Assembly: GCF_026537325.1 (NCBI RefSeq)
Contig: NZ_JAFNMJ010000003.1
Span: 124,001-188,000, forward strand
Direction: 5' to 3'
Source: Bifidobacterium sp. B4142
GTDB taxonomy: Bacteria > Actinomycetota > Actinomycetes > Actinomycetales > Bifidobacteriaceae
DNA: 64,000 nt
Within the stretch, counting starts at the first letter, position 1, and every line of letters begins with the position of its first letter. A program made the translations under genes and the position numbers. The notes below the pieces were generated by a model. It worked only from the letters and a program-made list of their open reading frames with translations, ran no database searches and was not told the DNA's origin. Shown one piece after another: positions 44,354 to 53,049 of the stretch.

Positions 44354-45847
44354 ATGTTCACTGTATTGGGATTGTCTAGATTCCAGTTCGCCATGACGAC
44401 GATATTCCACTTCTTCTATGTCCCTATGACCATCGGTCTGTCCCTGGCGGTCGCGATCATGGAGACCATCTATGTGGTGACCAAGAAGGATGTCTACAAG
44501 AAGATGACCATGTTCTGGTCCAAGATCTTCCTGCTCTCCTTCGCAGTCGGCGTGGTCACTGGGATCATCCAGGAGTTCCAGTTCGGCATGAACTGGTCCA
44601 ACTACTCCAGGTTCATGGGTGATATCTTCGGTGCCCCATTGGCCATCGAAGCCTTGCTGGCCTTCTTCCTGGAATCCACATTCATCGGTGTGTGGATGTT
44701 CACTTGGAACCGCTTCAAGCCGGCTGTGCATGCGGTCTTCATCTGGCTGACCTTCCTGGGCTCATCCATGTCGGCCATCTGGATTCTGGCTGCCAACAGC
44801 TTCATGCAGCATCCGGTCGGCTTCGAGATCAACCAGGCCACCGGCCATGTGCGTCTGACCGATTTCGGCGCGGTGGTATCCAACCCCCAGTTATGGATAG
44901 AATTCCCCCACGTCTTCTTCGCTGCCGTCTGCACAGGGGCTTTTGTGGTCATGGGCTGCAGCGCTTTCAGCCTGCTGAGGATGCATCTGGGCAACAAGGA
45001 TAAGGCCGTGGCTGCTGTAGAGGCTGACTCCGGTAAGCAGGCCAAGGTCAACTTCTTCACCAAGTCCATCCGTCTGGCCGCCCTGATGGGGCTGATCGGC
45101 TCCATCTGCGTGATTACCTATGGTGATCTGCAGGGCAAGTACATCGTGACCGATCAACCGATGAAGCTGGCCGCCACTGAGGGCATCTACGAGGATACCG
45201 GCGATCCTGCCCCCTGGACGGTTGTGGCTTTGGTCAACGAGAAGGATCACAAGGTCGACGGGTCTGTCGAGGTTCCAGGCGCCATGTCCATACTGGCTTA
45301 CGGCAAGAGCACAGGGGCCGTCAAGGGCATGAACACCATCAACAAGGAGCTGCACGAGAAGTATGATGCCAAGTATGGCAAGGACATGAACTACTACGTA
45401 CCGGCCGCCACCCTTTTCTGGGTCTTCCGCCTGATGGCCGGAGTCGGCTTTGCCTTCGCTCTGATATCCGCATTGGTGCTTTGGTTTACCCGCAAGAAGA
45501 AGAACACGCTGTTCACCACTCGTTGGAAGCTCTGGATCATGGGTATCTTTACTTTCGTCCCCTTCGTGGCCACGACCAGCGGCTGGCTGGTGACGGAGCT
45601 TGGACGATATCCATGGCTGGTCTACGGTTTCCAGACCATTGCCGATGGAGTTTCGCCGACGAGCACGGTGCCAAACCTGCTCTTCACCTGCACTGTCTAT
45701 TTCCTCCTCTTCCTGGTACTGGGCGGAGTCATGGTCTTCTATACCAGGAGGACCCTGCACCAGGGACCCTTCTACCGGCCGGATGACGGCAATGGGCCGC
45801 AGACCGCCAAGGTGCATGGCGCTCCCGCCCGGGTGGCCTTGGCCTGA
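44354..45847 (+). CDS. cydA: Cytochrome bd quinol oxidase subunit I
   Basis: 497 residues. Heme ligands are present: His in FHFFYVP near residue 20, Glu in AIEALLAFFLEST near 100, His in FPHVFFA, Met in FRLMAG, and Glu in TELGR. The quinol loop is short. The conserved GRQPW signature reads GRYPW here. ATG 44354 follows GGGAGGAAC. It is the last gene of the locus, after cydC, which reverses the usual A-B-D-C order, and ends at a strong terminator. Confidence 0.96.
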   Translation: MFTVLGLSRFQFAMTTIFHFFYVPMTIGLSLAVAIMETIYVVTKKDVYKKMTMFWSKIFLLSFAVGVVTGIIQEFQFGMNWSNYSRFMGDIFGAPLAIEALLAFFLESTFIGVWMFTWNRFKPAVHAVFIWLTFLGSSMSAIWILAANSFMQHPVGFEINQATGHVRLTDFGAVVSNPQLWIEFPHVFFAAVCTGAFVVMGCSAFSLLRMHLGNKDKAVAAVEADSGKQAKVNFFTKSIRLAALMGLIGSICVITYGDLQGKYIVTDQPMKLAATEGIYEDTGDPAPWTVVALVNEKDHKVDGSVEVPGAMSILAYGKSTGAVKGMNTINKELHEKYDAKYGKDMNYYVPAATLFWVFRLMAGVGFAFALISALVLWFTRKKKNTLFTTRWKLWIMGIFTFVPFVATTSGWLVTELGRYPWLVYGFQTIADGVSPTSTVPNLLFTCTVYFLLFLVLGGVMVFYTRRTLHQGPFYRPDDGNGPQTAKVHGAPARVALA

Positions 45848-45889
45848 CGGCTGGCTGGCTAGCTGGCCCACCCTCTCTTCCCCTTCGGC

Positions 45890-45929
45890 AAGCCCCCGTT
45901 TCGGACCTCACGGTTCGGGACGGGGGCTT
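45890..45929 (+). terminator. Terminator after cydA
   Basis: AAGCCCCCGT (45890-45899) pairs with ACGGGGGCTT (45920-45929) over 10 bp, followed by a short TTT run. The 20-base loop can pair further (CGGA/TTCGG-like). Confidence 0.85.
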
Positions 45930-45966
45930 TGCTGCCATCAGGCCTTGGCGTCAGTGGGGGGCAATC

Positions 45967-46001
45967 CCGAGCATGAAGCGAATGTTTTGGCGAATGCTCG
46001 G
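45967..46001. terminator. Second hairpin in the convergent cydA / prenyl synthase spacer
   Basis: CCGAGCAT (45967-45974) pairs with ATGCTCGG (45994-46001) around a 19-base loop that contains a repeat of GCGAATG. It may terminate the minus-strand prenyl synthase transcript, though no T run is seen. Confidence 0.4.
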
Positions 46002-46057
46002 CATATGCATGATATCCGACCGACTTCGCTCCCTTTCGTTTGGTAGTGCCGATTCGG

Positions 46058-47017
46058 TCAGATCTGAGCGGTCATCGTAGTTGCCATGCCCTGAAGCAGG
46101 TCGCGCACGCCTTTGGCCACGGGGGAATCCTCCAGACTGTCTGCAGCACGCCGCAGATAGTCCTTGGCGGTTTGCCGACTGCTCTCCATCAGGTGGGGAT
46201 GGCTTCTGAAGTAGGCGACTACCTGGACAGGATCGTCTTGCTGGACCAGTGTTCTGAAGTTTTCATCCTCCTGGAATCCCAGCAGAACCGGCAGAGTGTA
46301 GATCCCATCGCGGATATCTTCCAGCTTGGGCTTGCCGGTGTCGTGATCCAGTTCAAAATCATTGATGTCGTCGATGATTTGGAAGGCCATACCCAGATTA
46401 CTGCCGAAGTTTCGGGCAGTCCGTTCCAGTGCCGGGTCGGTTGGCTGGCCGTCGAGGCGGATCCCGGTCAGGCAGGCCAGGCGGAAGAGGGCCGCCGTTT
46501 TTCCGGAGATGGCTCGGTCGTAGTCGTCTATGGTTATCTGGGTGTGGTGGCGGTCGGACTCCTGATAAAGCTCCCCGCCTACAATTTCGCAGACTGTGCC
46601 GGCCTGCTCCCTGATAAAGGCTGTATCAGGGGCTATGGAGGCCATGATCTCCATGTAGCGCGAGAGGATCAGATCTCCCAGATAGATGGCGGCCTTGTTG
46701 CCTCGGATGGTGTGGACCGTAGGCTTGTTGCGGCGGATGGGGGCACTGTCCAGAACGTCGTCGTGAACCAGCGTAGCCAGATGGAGCATCTCGATGGCGG
46801 CTGCGCCGGTGATGACAGTGTCGTCCACCAGCCCTTCAGTGCTGGTGCCGGCTCGGGCAAAGAGGACCACCATAGCGGCTCGGATCATCTTGCCGTGGTT
46901 GTCCAGCAGTCGACGGTAATCCTCCTGATAGGGAGCCACATGGGTGCGCTCTTGGTGCAGGCGGTCGACGACCCGCTCAAGATCCTTGCGCAACAGGAGC
47001 CCTTGTCCTTCTGCCAT
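46058..47017 (-). CDS. Polyprenyl diphosphate synthase (trans, IspB/HepT-like)
   Basis: 319 residues. Both aspartate motifs of trans-prenyltransferases are present: HDDVLDSAPIRR and the second DDINDFELD. Large residues ahead of the first motif (LHLATLV) suit a long-chain product. ATG 47017 is chosen since the family begins there and GAGGGAG stands about ten bases upstream; the frame is open back to 47326 but that head is Arg-rich and unlike the family. Product could be a C35-C50 prenyl chain for a quinone or another isoprenoid. It converges on cydA; a link with quinone supply for the bd oxidase is a guess. Confidence 0.88.
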   Translation of the reverse strand: MAEGQGLLLRKDLERVVDRLHQERTHVAPYQEDYRRLLDNHGKMIRAAMVVLFARAGTSTEGLVDDTVITGAAAIEMLHLATLVHDDVLDSAPIRRNKPTVHTIRGNKAAIYLGDLILSRYMEIMASIAPDTAFIREQAGTVCEIVGGELYQESDRHHTQITIDDYDRAISGKTAALFRLACLTGIRLDGQPTDPALERTARNFGSNLGMAFQIIDDINDFELDHDTGKPKLEDIRDGIYTLPVLLGFQEDENFRTLVQQDDPVQVVAYFRSHPHLMESSRQTAKDYLRRAADSLEDSPVAKGVRDLLQGMATTMTAQI

Positions 47018-47269
47018 GGAGGTATGCTCCCTCTCGCTTGTTGAGAACCGCAACATATTCAATATACCAAGTACAAGACCATGCCTGGAGATCATTGGCC
47101 CGGTCCTGGCTGCCGCTGTGGCCAATGTGGCCAATCTCACACCCTGCTGCCACCGCGCTGCGGCGATGCTCCGACCTAGGACGAAGGATGCCATCTTCAC
47201 GGGCCATTTCTGGGGAGTGGTTGCACAGATCGGGCGAGGGCCGAAGCCAGGTGAAGTAGGCTGGGATAT

Positions 47270-48736
47270 ATGAGTCAGCATTACCACGCGTATCAGGCCT
47301 GCCCACAAGGCGGCGAGGCAGGGCATGATCGACCGCTGTCCGTTTCGGCCCGGCTAGGGCGACTTCAGTTCCATCACTCGGGCAAGTTCAGACTTTTGCA
47401 ATTGGCCGATGTCCAGGAGGGCCCCAAGGTCTCTACGGACACGATCAGGCTGATAGGCGCGGCCTGTGATGCAGCCAGGCCTGATCTGGTGGTCTTCTCG
47501 GGCAACCAGGTGGCCGGTTACGACACGGCCTACGAGCACACCTTCCGCAAGAGGCGTTGGAGTACTCCCCTGGATGGCATCTACTCAGCAGGTCTGAGCA
47601 TGGGCGGCGCCCTGGGACTGGGGGGAGCCTCGCTGAGGCGCTCCTCCAAGCCCCAGAATGGCCAAGCGGCTGCGGGCCGCCGGGGATCGGAGCATGGAGA
47701 GACCGGCAGGGGTGCCGAGCCTGTACGTCGGCAGAATATCAAGCACACCGAGGACCTGGTCCGCAGAACCGTCGGTCTGATCACCGGCCCGCTGGTAGAA
47801 CGGGGGATTCCCTTCGTCGTTACCTACGGCAATCACGACTTCCAGTGCGGTCTAGACACCGATCAGATGGATGCCATCTACCGGGAAGTGCCCGGTTGTC
47901 TGAACCCAGAGGCTACGGTCGCCCATCCGGATCGGGTCCACGCGTTGATCGGATCGGCCCTGCCCTCCCAGACGGCCTTCGTCTGTGCCCCAGGCACTTT
48001 CGCCCTGCCAGTGGCGGATTGCGACGGTCATGGGGTGGTCATGGGCCTGGTCCTGCTGGACTCCGGCGACTATGCCCGCTCCGGCGGCTATGGCCCGCCT
48101 TCGGCCCAGGCCCTGGACTTCCTGGCGGCCGTCCCGGATCTCTTAGGCAACCGATCCATGGTGTTCCAGCACATGCCAATTCCCCAGTTCTATGATCTGC
48201 TTAAGCCAGTGCCGGCCACTACGGCTTATGCGGTCCAGGGCTACCGAAGCTTCGACTCCCATTGCTACATCCTGGATGAATCGCGCACCTGCCCGGGCTC
48301 CTACCTGGGCGAGGGCGTCTCCTGTCCGGACGAGGACAGCGGGGAGTATGACCTGCTGACCCGCGACGGCGGCTACTTTGCACTCTTCGCCGGGCATGAC
48401 CATCGCAATGGCTTCGTCGGACGCAGTGGTGACCTGACTCTGGGGGCAACGCCCACATGCGGATTTGGCTCCTATGGACCGGTGCCCGGCAAGCGGGCGG
48501 CACGGCTTTTCGAGTTCGACATTCGCCATCCCCATAATCCGCGCACCCAGCTCCTGGAATTCGGCCAATTGGTGGGACGGCCCGGATCCCACAAGGTCTA
48601 TACCTTCGCCATGAGCCATGTGCCTACCTCTACTGGGGATGCGGTCAATCTGCTGCGTCGGCCCGGATTTCTGGCAGGTGGCCTGACGGCCCTGGCGGGG
48701 CTGATTGCCTCTTGGCGCTCCACCAGGCGGCCGTGA
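47270..48736 (+). CDS. Metallophosphoesterase (calcineurin-like)
   Basis: 488 residues with metal motifs in the usual order: LADVQ (first Asp), VFSGNQ (second), YGNHD (third), FQHMPIP and GHDHRN (last histidines). The second motif is normally GD; here Asp is replaced by Asn, which would weaken metal bridging. A variable insertion of about 60 residues follows the second motif (Gly- and Arg-rich). A hydrophobic C-terminal segment (FLAGGLTALAGLIASW) may anchor it. No strong ribosome site at 47270. Substrate unknown. Confidence 0.82.
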   Translation: MSQHYHAYQACPQGGEAGHDRPLSVSARLGRLQFHHSGKFRLLQLADVQEGPKVSTDTIRLIGAACDAARPDLVVFSGNQVAGYDTAYEHTFRKRRWSTPLDGIYSAGLSMGGALGLGGASLRRSSKPQNGQAAAGRRGSEHGETGRGAEPVRRQNIKHTEDLVRRTVGLITGPLVERGIPFVVTYGNHDFQCGLDTDQMDAIYREVPGCLNPEATVAHPDRVHALIGSALPSQTAFVCAPGTFALPVADCDGHGVVMGLVLLDSGDYARSGGYGPPSAQALDFLAAVPDLLGNRSMVFQHMPIPQFYDLLKPVPATTAYAVQGYRSFDSHCYILDESRTCPGSYLGEGVSCPDEDSGEYDLLTRDGGYFALFAGHDHRNGFVGRSGDLTLGATPTCGFGSYGPVPGKRAARLFEFDIRHPHNPRTQLLEFGQLVGRPGSHKVYTFAMSHVPTSTGDAVNLLRRPGFLAGGLTALAGLIASWRSTRRP

Positions 48737-48752
48737 AGAGCCAGGAATCCGC

Positions 48753-49553
48753 TCAGACCCTGTGATGGGCGGGGGATGAGGCTCGCAGCAGGGCTTCGGT
48801 CAGGTATTTGCCAGCGGCCATGACCAGAGGGGCGTATCGCCTTCCCGGCGTGGTGGACATGCGGTTGACAGGCCCGGAGATGGATATGGCTGCCATGACT
48901 TGTCCGGATCCGTTGCGGATTGGGGCCGAAATGGAGCATACCCCCTCTTCTCGCTCGTTGATGGATTCGGCCCAGCCGCGCTTGCGGACCGTGGCCAATG
49001 TGGCCGTGTTGAACTTGGCATGCCTCAGACCCTGATGAAGGCGCTCAGGCTCCTCCCAAGCCAGCAGAATCTGTGCAGCCGACCCGGCCTCCATGGACAG
49101 CAGAGCGCCTACGGGGATGGAGTCACGCAGGCCGGAGGCGCGTTCCACTGCGGCGATGCAGATCCGGACCTCGCCTTGGCGGCGGAAAATCTGGGCCGAC
49201 TCGCCCGAACGGGTAAGCAGTGTATGCAGGATGGGCCCTGAGGCGGTCAGCAGGCGGTCTTCGCCGGCGGCAGCGGCCAGCTCGGCGAAGCGGGAGCCCA
49301 GGACAAAGCGGCCATGCGCGTCCCGCAGCACGAAACGGTGGCGCTCCAAGGCGATGGCCAGTCGGTGGGCCGTGGGTCGGGCCAATCCGGTCGCGTTGAC
49401 CAGCTGGCCCAGGGTCATGGGTCCGGTCTCCAAAGTATCCAGAATCCGCACCGTCTTGTCCAGAACGCCGACGCCCGAATGAATCTCCTCCTGATGCAGG
49501 TTCTGATCATTCGCCGAAGGAAATCTGTCGTCGTTCTTAGAAGGTGTGTCCAT
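48753..49553 (-). CDS. IclR-family regulator, LtbR/NdgR-like
   Basis: 266 residues. N-terminal winged helix (KTVRILDTLETGPMTLGQL, ATGLARPTAHRL) and C-terminal effector domain. In Corynebacterium and Streptomyces an IclR protein of this type (LtbR, NdgR) lies divergent from leuCD and represses it; the same arrangement is seen here, so the assignment is by family and position. A 21-base inverted repeat lies in the 135-base gap between the two starts. The tail-to-tail gap with the metallophosphoesterase is only 16 bases. Confidence 0.88.
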   Translation of the reverse strand: MDTPSKNDDRFPSANDQNLHQEEIHSGVGVLDKTVRILDTLETGPMTLGQLVNATGLARPTAHRLAIALERHRFVLRDAHGRFVLGSRFAELAAAAGEDRLLTASGPILHTLLTRSGESAQIFRRQGEVRICIAAVERASGLRDSIPVGALLSMEAGSAAQILLAWEEPERLHQGLRHAKFNTATLATVRKRGWAESINEREEGVCSISAPIRNGSGQVMAAISISGPVNRMSTTPGRRYAPLVMAAGKYLTEALLRASSPAHHRV

Positions 49554-49576
49554 GGTTGAATTATGCCATCTCAGTA

Positions 49577-49597
49577 TATGAAATGCAAAAGTTCATA
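49577..49597. promoter_or_regulatory. Candidate IclR operator between regulator and leuCD
   Basis: TATGAA (49577-49582) and TTCATA (49592-49597) form a perfect inverted repeat with a 9-base spacer. CATACT at 49613 may be the leuC -10, which would place the right arm over the -35 region, a repressing position. Seen: symmetry and place. Binding is inferred. Confidence 0.5.
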
Positions 49598-49688
49598 ATC
49601 GTTGGGCAGTTCCATACTCAGTGATGAAAGGCCGACGGGGAGCCGGCGAGGTTGGCGCCCTGGCCGGTGCAGGCTTGTAGGAGGCGAT

Positions 49689-51092
49689 ATGGGACGCACA
49701 ATGGCGGAAAAGGTCTGGGCTGACCATTTGGTCAGGAAGGGCCAGGGAGGCGAGCCCGATCTGATCTACATCGATCTGCAGCTCATGCATGAGGTGACCA
49801 GTCCACAGGCCTTCGAGGGACTGCGTCTGGCAGGCCGGAAGATCCGCCACTTGGACCAGGTCATAGCCACCGAGGACCACAACACCCCTACCATCGACAT
49901 CGATCGACCCATCGCCGACAGGGTCTCGGCTTTGCAGATCTCCACCTTGGAGCGCAACTGTCGCGAGTTCGGGGTCCGCCTGCATCCATTGGGAGATGCG
50001 GACCAGGGCATCGTCCATGCCTTTGCACCCCTTCTGGGGTTGACCCAGCCCGGCATGACCATCGTCTGCGGCGATTCGCATACCTCGACCCACGGGGCCT
50101 TTGGGGCTTTGGCCTTCGGCGTCGGAACCTCCGAGGTGGAGCATGTTCTGGCCACCCAGACCCTGAGTCTGAAGCCTTTCAAGACCATGGCCATCACCGT
50201 CCGCGGCCAGCTCAAGCCGGGCGTGAGCGCCAAGGATGTCATCCTGGCAGTCATAGCCAGGATCGGCACTGGCGGCGGCCAAGGGCACGTTCTGGAATAT
50301 CGGGGTGACGCCATTCGGCGCATGTCTATGGATGCGCGCATGACCATCTGCAACATGTCCATAGAGGCCGGGGCGAGGGCTGGGATGATCGCACCCGACG
50401 AGACCACTTTCGCCTACTTGGAGGGTCGGCCGCACGCCCCAAAGGGGGCCATGTGGGATCAGGCCCTGGACTACTGGCGGACTCTGCCCACCGATCCGGA
50501 TGCAGCCTTCGACAAGGAGGTCATCCTGGATGCCGACCAGCTGACCCCCTACGTGACCTGGGGCACCAACCCCGGACAGGGCCTGCCCATCGCAGCTGAT
50601 GTGCCTGTGCCAGAAAAGATCGCCGACCCGGCTAAGCGCCAGGCGGCCCAGGAGGCCATCGACTACATGGGGCTGAAGCCGGGGATGCCCATCCGGGACA
50701 TCGCCGTGGACACCGTGTTTATTGGCTCCTGCACCAACGGACGCATCGAGGATCTTCGCGCGGCAGCGGCCATTATGAAGGGGCATCACAAGGCCAAGAA
50801 CCTCCATCGCGTCCTGGTGGTGCCGGCCTCTTCGCGAGTTCGCATTCAGGCCGAGAAGGAGGGGCTGGACCGCATCTTCGAGGACTTCGGAGCCGAATGG
50901 CGCAACGCCGGCTGCTCCATGTGCCTGGGAATGAATCCCGACCAGCTGGTGCCGGGGGAGCGTTCCATTTCCACATCCAACCGCAACTTCCAGGGTCGTC
51001 AGGGCAAGGGCGGCAGGACGCATCTGGCCTCGCCCGAGGTGGCTGCCGCGACGGCCATCAAGGGAACCATCTGCTCCCCGGCCGATCTGTAA
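49689..51092 (+). CDS. leuC: 3-isopropylmalate dehydratase large subunit
   Basis: 467 residues, the standard length. Iron-sulfur ligands: GSCTNGR and [21 protein letters not shown] is the substrate-binding signature. With LeuD it isomerises 2- to 3-isopropylmalate in leucine synthesis. ATG 49689 follows AGGAGG; an in-frame opening upstream (49602) lacks such a site and runs through the control region. Confidence 0.97.
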   Translation: MGRTMAEKVWADHLVRKGQGGEPDLIYIDLQLMHEVTSPQAFEGLRLAGRKIRHLDQVIATEDHNTPTIDIDRPIADRVSALQISTLERNCREFGVRLHPLGDADQGIVHAFAPLLGLTQPGMTIVCGDSHTSTHGAFGALAFGVGTSEVEHVLATQTLSLKPFKTMAITVRGQLKPGVSAKDVILAVIARIGTGGGQGHVLEYRGDAIRRMSMDARMTICNMSIEAGARAGMIAPDETTFAYLEGRPHAPKGAMWDQALDYWRTLPTDPDAAFDKEVILDADQLTPYVTWGTNPGQGLPIAADVPVPEKIADPAKRQAAQEAIDYMGLKPGMPIRDIAVDTVFIGSCTNGRIEDLRAAAAIMKGHHKAKNLHRVLVVPASSRVRIQAEKEGLDRIFEDFGAEWRNAGCSMCLGMNPDQLVPGERSISTSNRNFQGRQGKGGRTHLASPEVAAATAIKGTICSPADL

Positions 51093-51143
51093 GTCATCAA
51101 TCGTTCGCCATCGTCATCGCCATCCAGAAGGCAGGAGGTTATC

Positions 51144-51830
51144 ATGGAGCCACTTTCCGTTGTAACCGGGGTAGGGGTGCCCTTGCGCCGCTCCAACGTC
51201 GACACTGATCAGATCATCCCCGCCGTGTTCCTGAAGCGGGTGCAGAAGACCGGCTTCGAAGATGCGCTCTTCTACGCCTGGCGAAGGGATCCGAATTTCA
51301 TACTCAACAGGCCCGAATATTCGGGTGCCCGCATCCTGGTGGCCGGGCCGGATTTCGGCATCGGATCCTCGCGCGAGCATGCGGTCTGGGCTCTGCGGGA
51401 CTATGGCTTCCGCGTGATCATCGCCCCCCGTTTTGCTGACATCTTCTATGGGAACACCGCCAAGAACGGGGTCCTGGCCGCCATCATGCCCCAGGAATCA
51501 GTGGAGTTGCTCTGGAAGCTCCTGGAGGAGGACCCCGGCGCCGAGATGACCGTGGACCTGGGCGCTCGCACGGTTACCTGCGCGGATGTGACCCTGCCCT
51601 TCCAGGTGGACGACTATGTGCGATGGCGGCTCATGAACGGCTACGACGACATCGATCTGACCCTGCAGCACGAGGATGATATCCGTGCCTATGAGCGCAT
51701 GCGGGCTGAGCGATTCCCCTTCAAGCCGCGTACCCTGCCGGCCCGGCACATGCCCGAAGAGCCAGTCACTTCAGCCAGGGAGAGTCAAATCGACTGGCCT
51801 GGTCCCCTGGCTGACCGCGGCATCATCTGA
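51144..51830 (+). CDS. leuD: 3-isopropylmalate dehydratase small subunit
   Basis: 228 residues. [14 protein letters not shown] at the start and [11 protein letters not shown] are diagnostic for the swivelling domain of aconitase-like enzymes. AGGAGG precedes the ATG. It lies 51 bases after leuC in the same transcript. The C-terminal ~30 residues go slightly beyond the usual end. Confidence 0.96.
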   Translation: MEPLSVVTGVGVPLRRSNVDTDQIIPAVFLKRVQKTGFEDALFYAWRRDPNFILNRPEYSGARILVAGPDFGIGSSREHAVWALRDYGFRVIIAPRFADIFYGNTAKNGVLAAIMPQESVELLWKLLEEDPGAEMTVDLGARTVTCADVTLPFQVDDYVRWRLMNGYDDIDLTLQHEDDIRAYERMRAERFPFKPRTLPARHMPEEPVTSARESQIDWPGPLADRGII

Positions 51831-51944
51831 CCGACGGGCCGAGCGCCTTTATATGAAAGTCATTCGCTCCCTCTTCGCCTACCATGGAATGTGCCAGTCA
51901 TTGGTCGACTGTGACCGGCTGGCAAACAAAGAGGGGCGATTATC

Positions 51945-52904
51945 ATGAGGCACAGCAGCGGCGATGTGCACAACTGGGGCGTCAGACAGGCAGTGAATGC
52001 CCTAAGTGCTTTTGCTTTCATTTATGTGGCCATTGAGACTCTGGCAGGCCTTCTGGGAGGCAAGGTGGTTCTGCCTGCTCTCTTCCCACACGCTTCCAAG
52101 GAGCAGTACAACGGTCCTTTGTCGGACTGGACAGTGGTTATCTCCGTGGTGCTGGCCCTGCTGTTTGCCTTGATCAGTCAATGGCCGGTCATCGTAGGCC
52201 ATGAACGGCATGGCCAGGACCAGGTGCGTTGGGTCACTGCGCGCAGATTCAGCCTGCTGGCGTTGATCATCGCCCTGGCCTGCTTCTTCCTCAGTCAGCT
52301 TGTGGCCGGGGCGGCTAACTCCGGACTAAGTGCCATTCTCTCCGGTACTGGTCTGCATCCGCCGACCGCGTCTGACGACGGGGGCATGGATACGCCGATC
52401 ATGCTCTTCTATGGCATTCTTTTGGGGCCCTTTGCCGAGGAGCTGGTCTTTCGTGGGGTCATCATGAACGGCCTGCGCCGCTTTGGTCGAGTATTTGCCA
52501 TTATTACCTCTTCTCTGCTTTTCGGCTTCATGCATGGTTCCTTGGTTCAGGGTCTGTTCGGTTTCGTCTCCGGCTTGGTTCTGGGCTATCTGGCCATGGA
52601 GTACGGGCTGGTCTGGTCCCTGCTGGTGCACATGCTCAACAATGCCTTCTCTTCAGGTCTGCTGGCCAAGTACATGTCCCTGGCACCCGAGGTGGTTCGC
52701 ATCGGCCTAGGTCTGCTCATGATCCTGGTGTTGCTGACCGGAGTCGTCGGACTGCTGTTCAAGATTAGGGCTCTCCGTGATTACTGCCGCAGCAATCGCG
52801 CTCCCAAGGGGATATACGCTTCCTGGAAGGCGCCCTGGTTCCTGCTCTTCTGCCTGGCATGCCTGCTGATGGCCCTGAGCGAATTCGTGCCGGGGCTGGC
52901 TTGA
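51945..52904 (+). CDS. CPBP (CAAX) intramembrane protease, first of three
   Basis: 319 residues with eight or so helices. Catalytic motifs are complete: EELVFRG (EExxxR), FGFMH (FxxxH) and HMLNN (HxxxN). Such proteins can be membrane proteases involved in pheromone maturation, bacteriocin self-immunity or signalling. Two related genes follow directly on the same strand. The C-terminus shows a shared pattern, APKGIYASWKAPWFLL, also found in the next protein, so these two arose by duplication. GAGGGGCG precedes the start. Confidence 0.9.
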   Translation: MRHSSGDVHNWGVRQAVNALSAFAFIYVAIETLAGLLGGKVVLPALFPHASKEQYNGPLSDWTVVISVVLALLFALISQWPVIVGHERHGQDQVRWVTARRFSLLALIIALACFFLSQLVAGAANSGLSAILSGTGLHPPTASDDGGMDTPIMLFYGILLGPFAEELVFRGVIMNGLRRFGRVFAIITSSLLFGFMHGSLVQGLFGFVSGLVLGYLAMEYGLVWSLLVHMLNNAFSSGLLAKYMSLAPEVVRIGLGLLMILVLLTGVVGLLFKIRALRDYCRSNRAPKGIYASWKAPWFLLFCLACLLMALSEFVPGLA

Positions 52905-53049
52905 CCGGGCAGTCGGTAATGCCGGCCCGTTGTCGGGGTTCTGTCGAGAGAAGGGCGGGGTCGGGCTAGACTCGGATATGCGGTGTCAAGATAAGAAGAC
53001 GGGGAAAGGTTCGTGTCGCTGGACGTCCTTGACGGCCGTACGGTAGTGC

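Noticed and set aside
46058-47326. Long form of the prenyl synthase starting at 47326
   Set aside because: The added 103 residues are Arg/Ala/Thr-rich and non-homologous in appearance; ATG 47017 has a ribosome site and gives a normal length.
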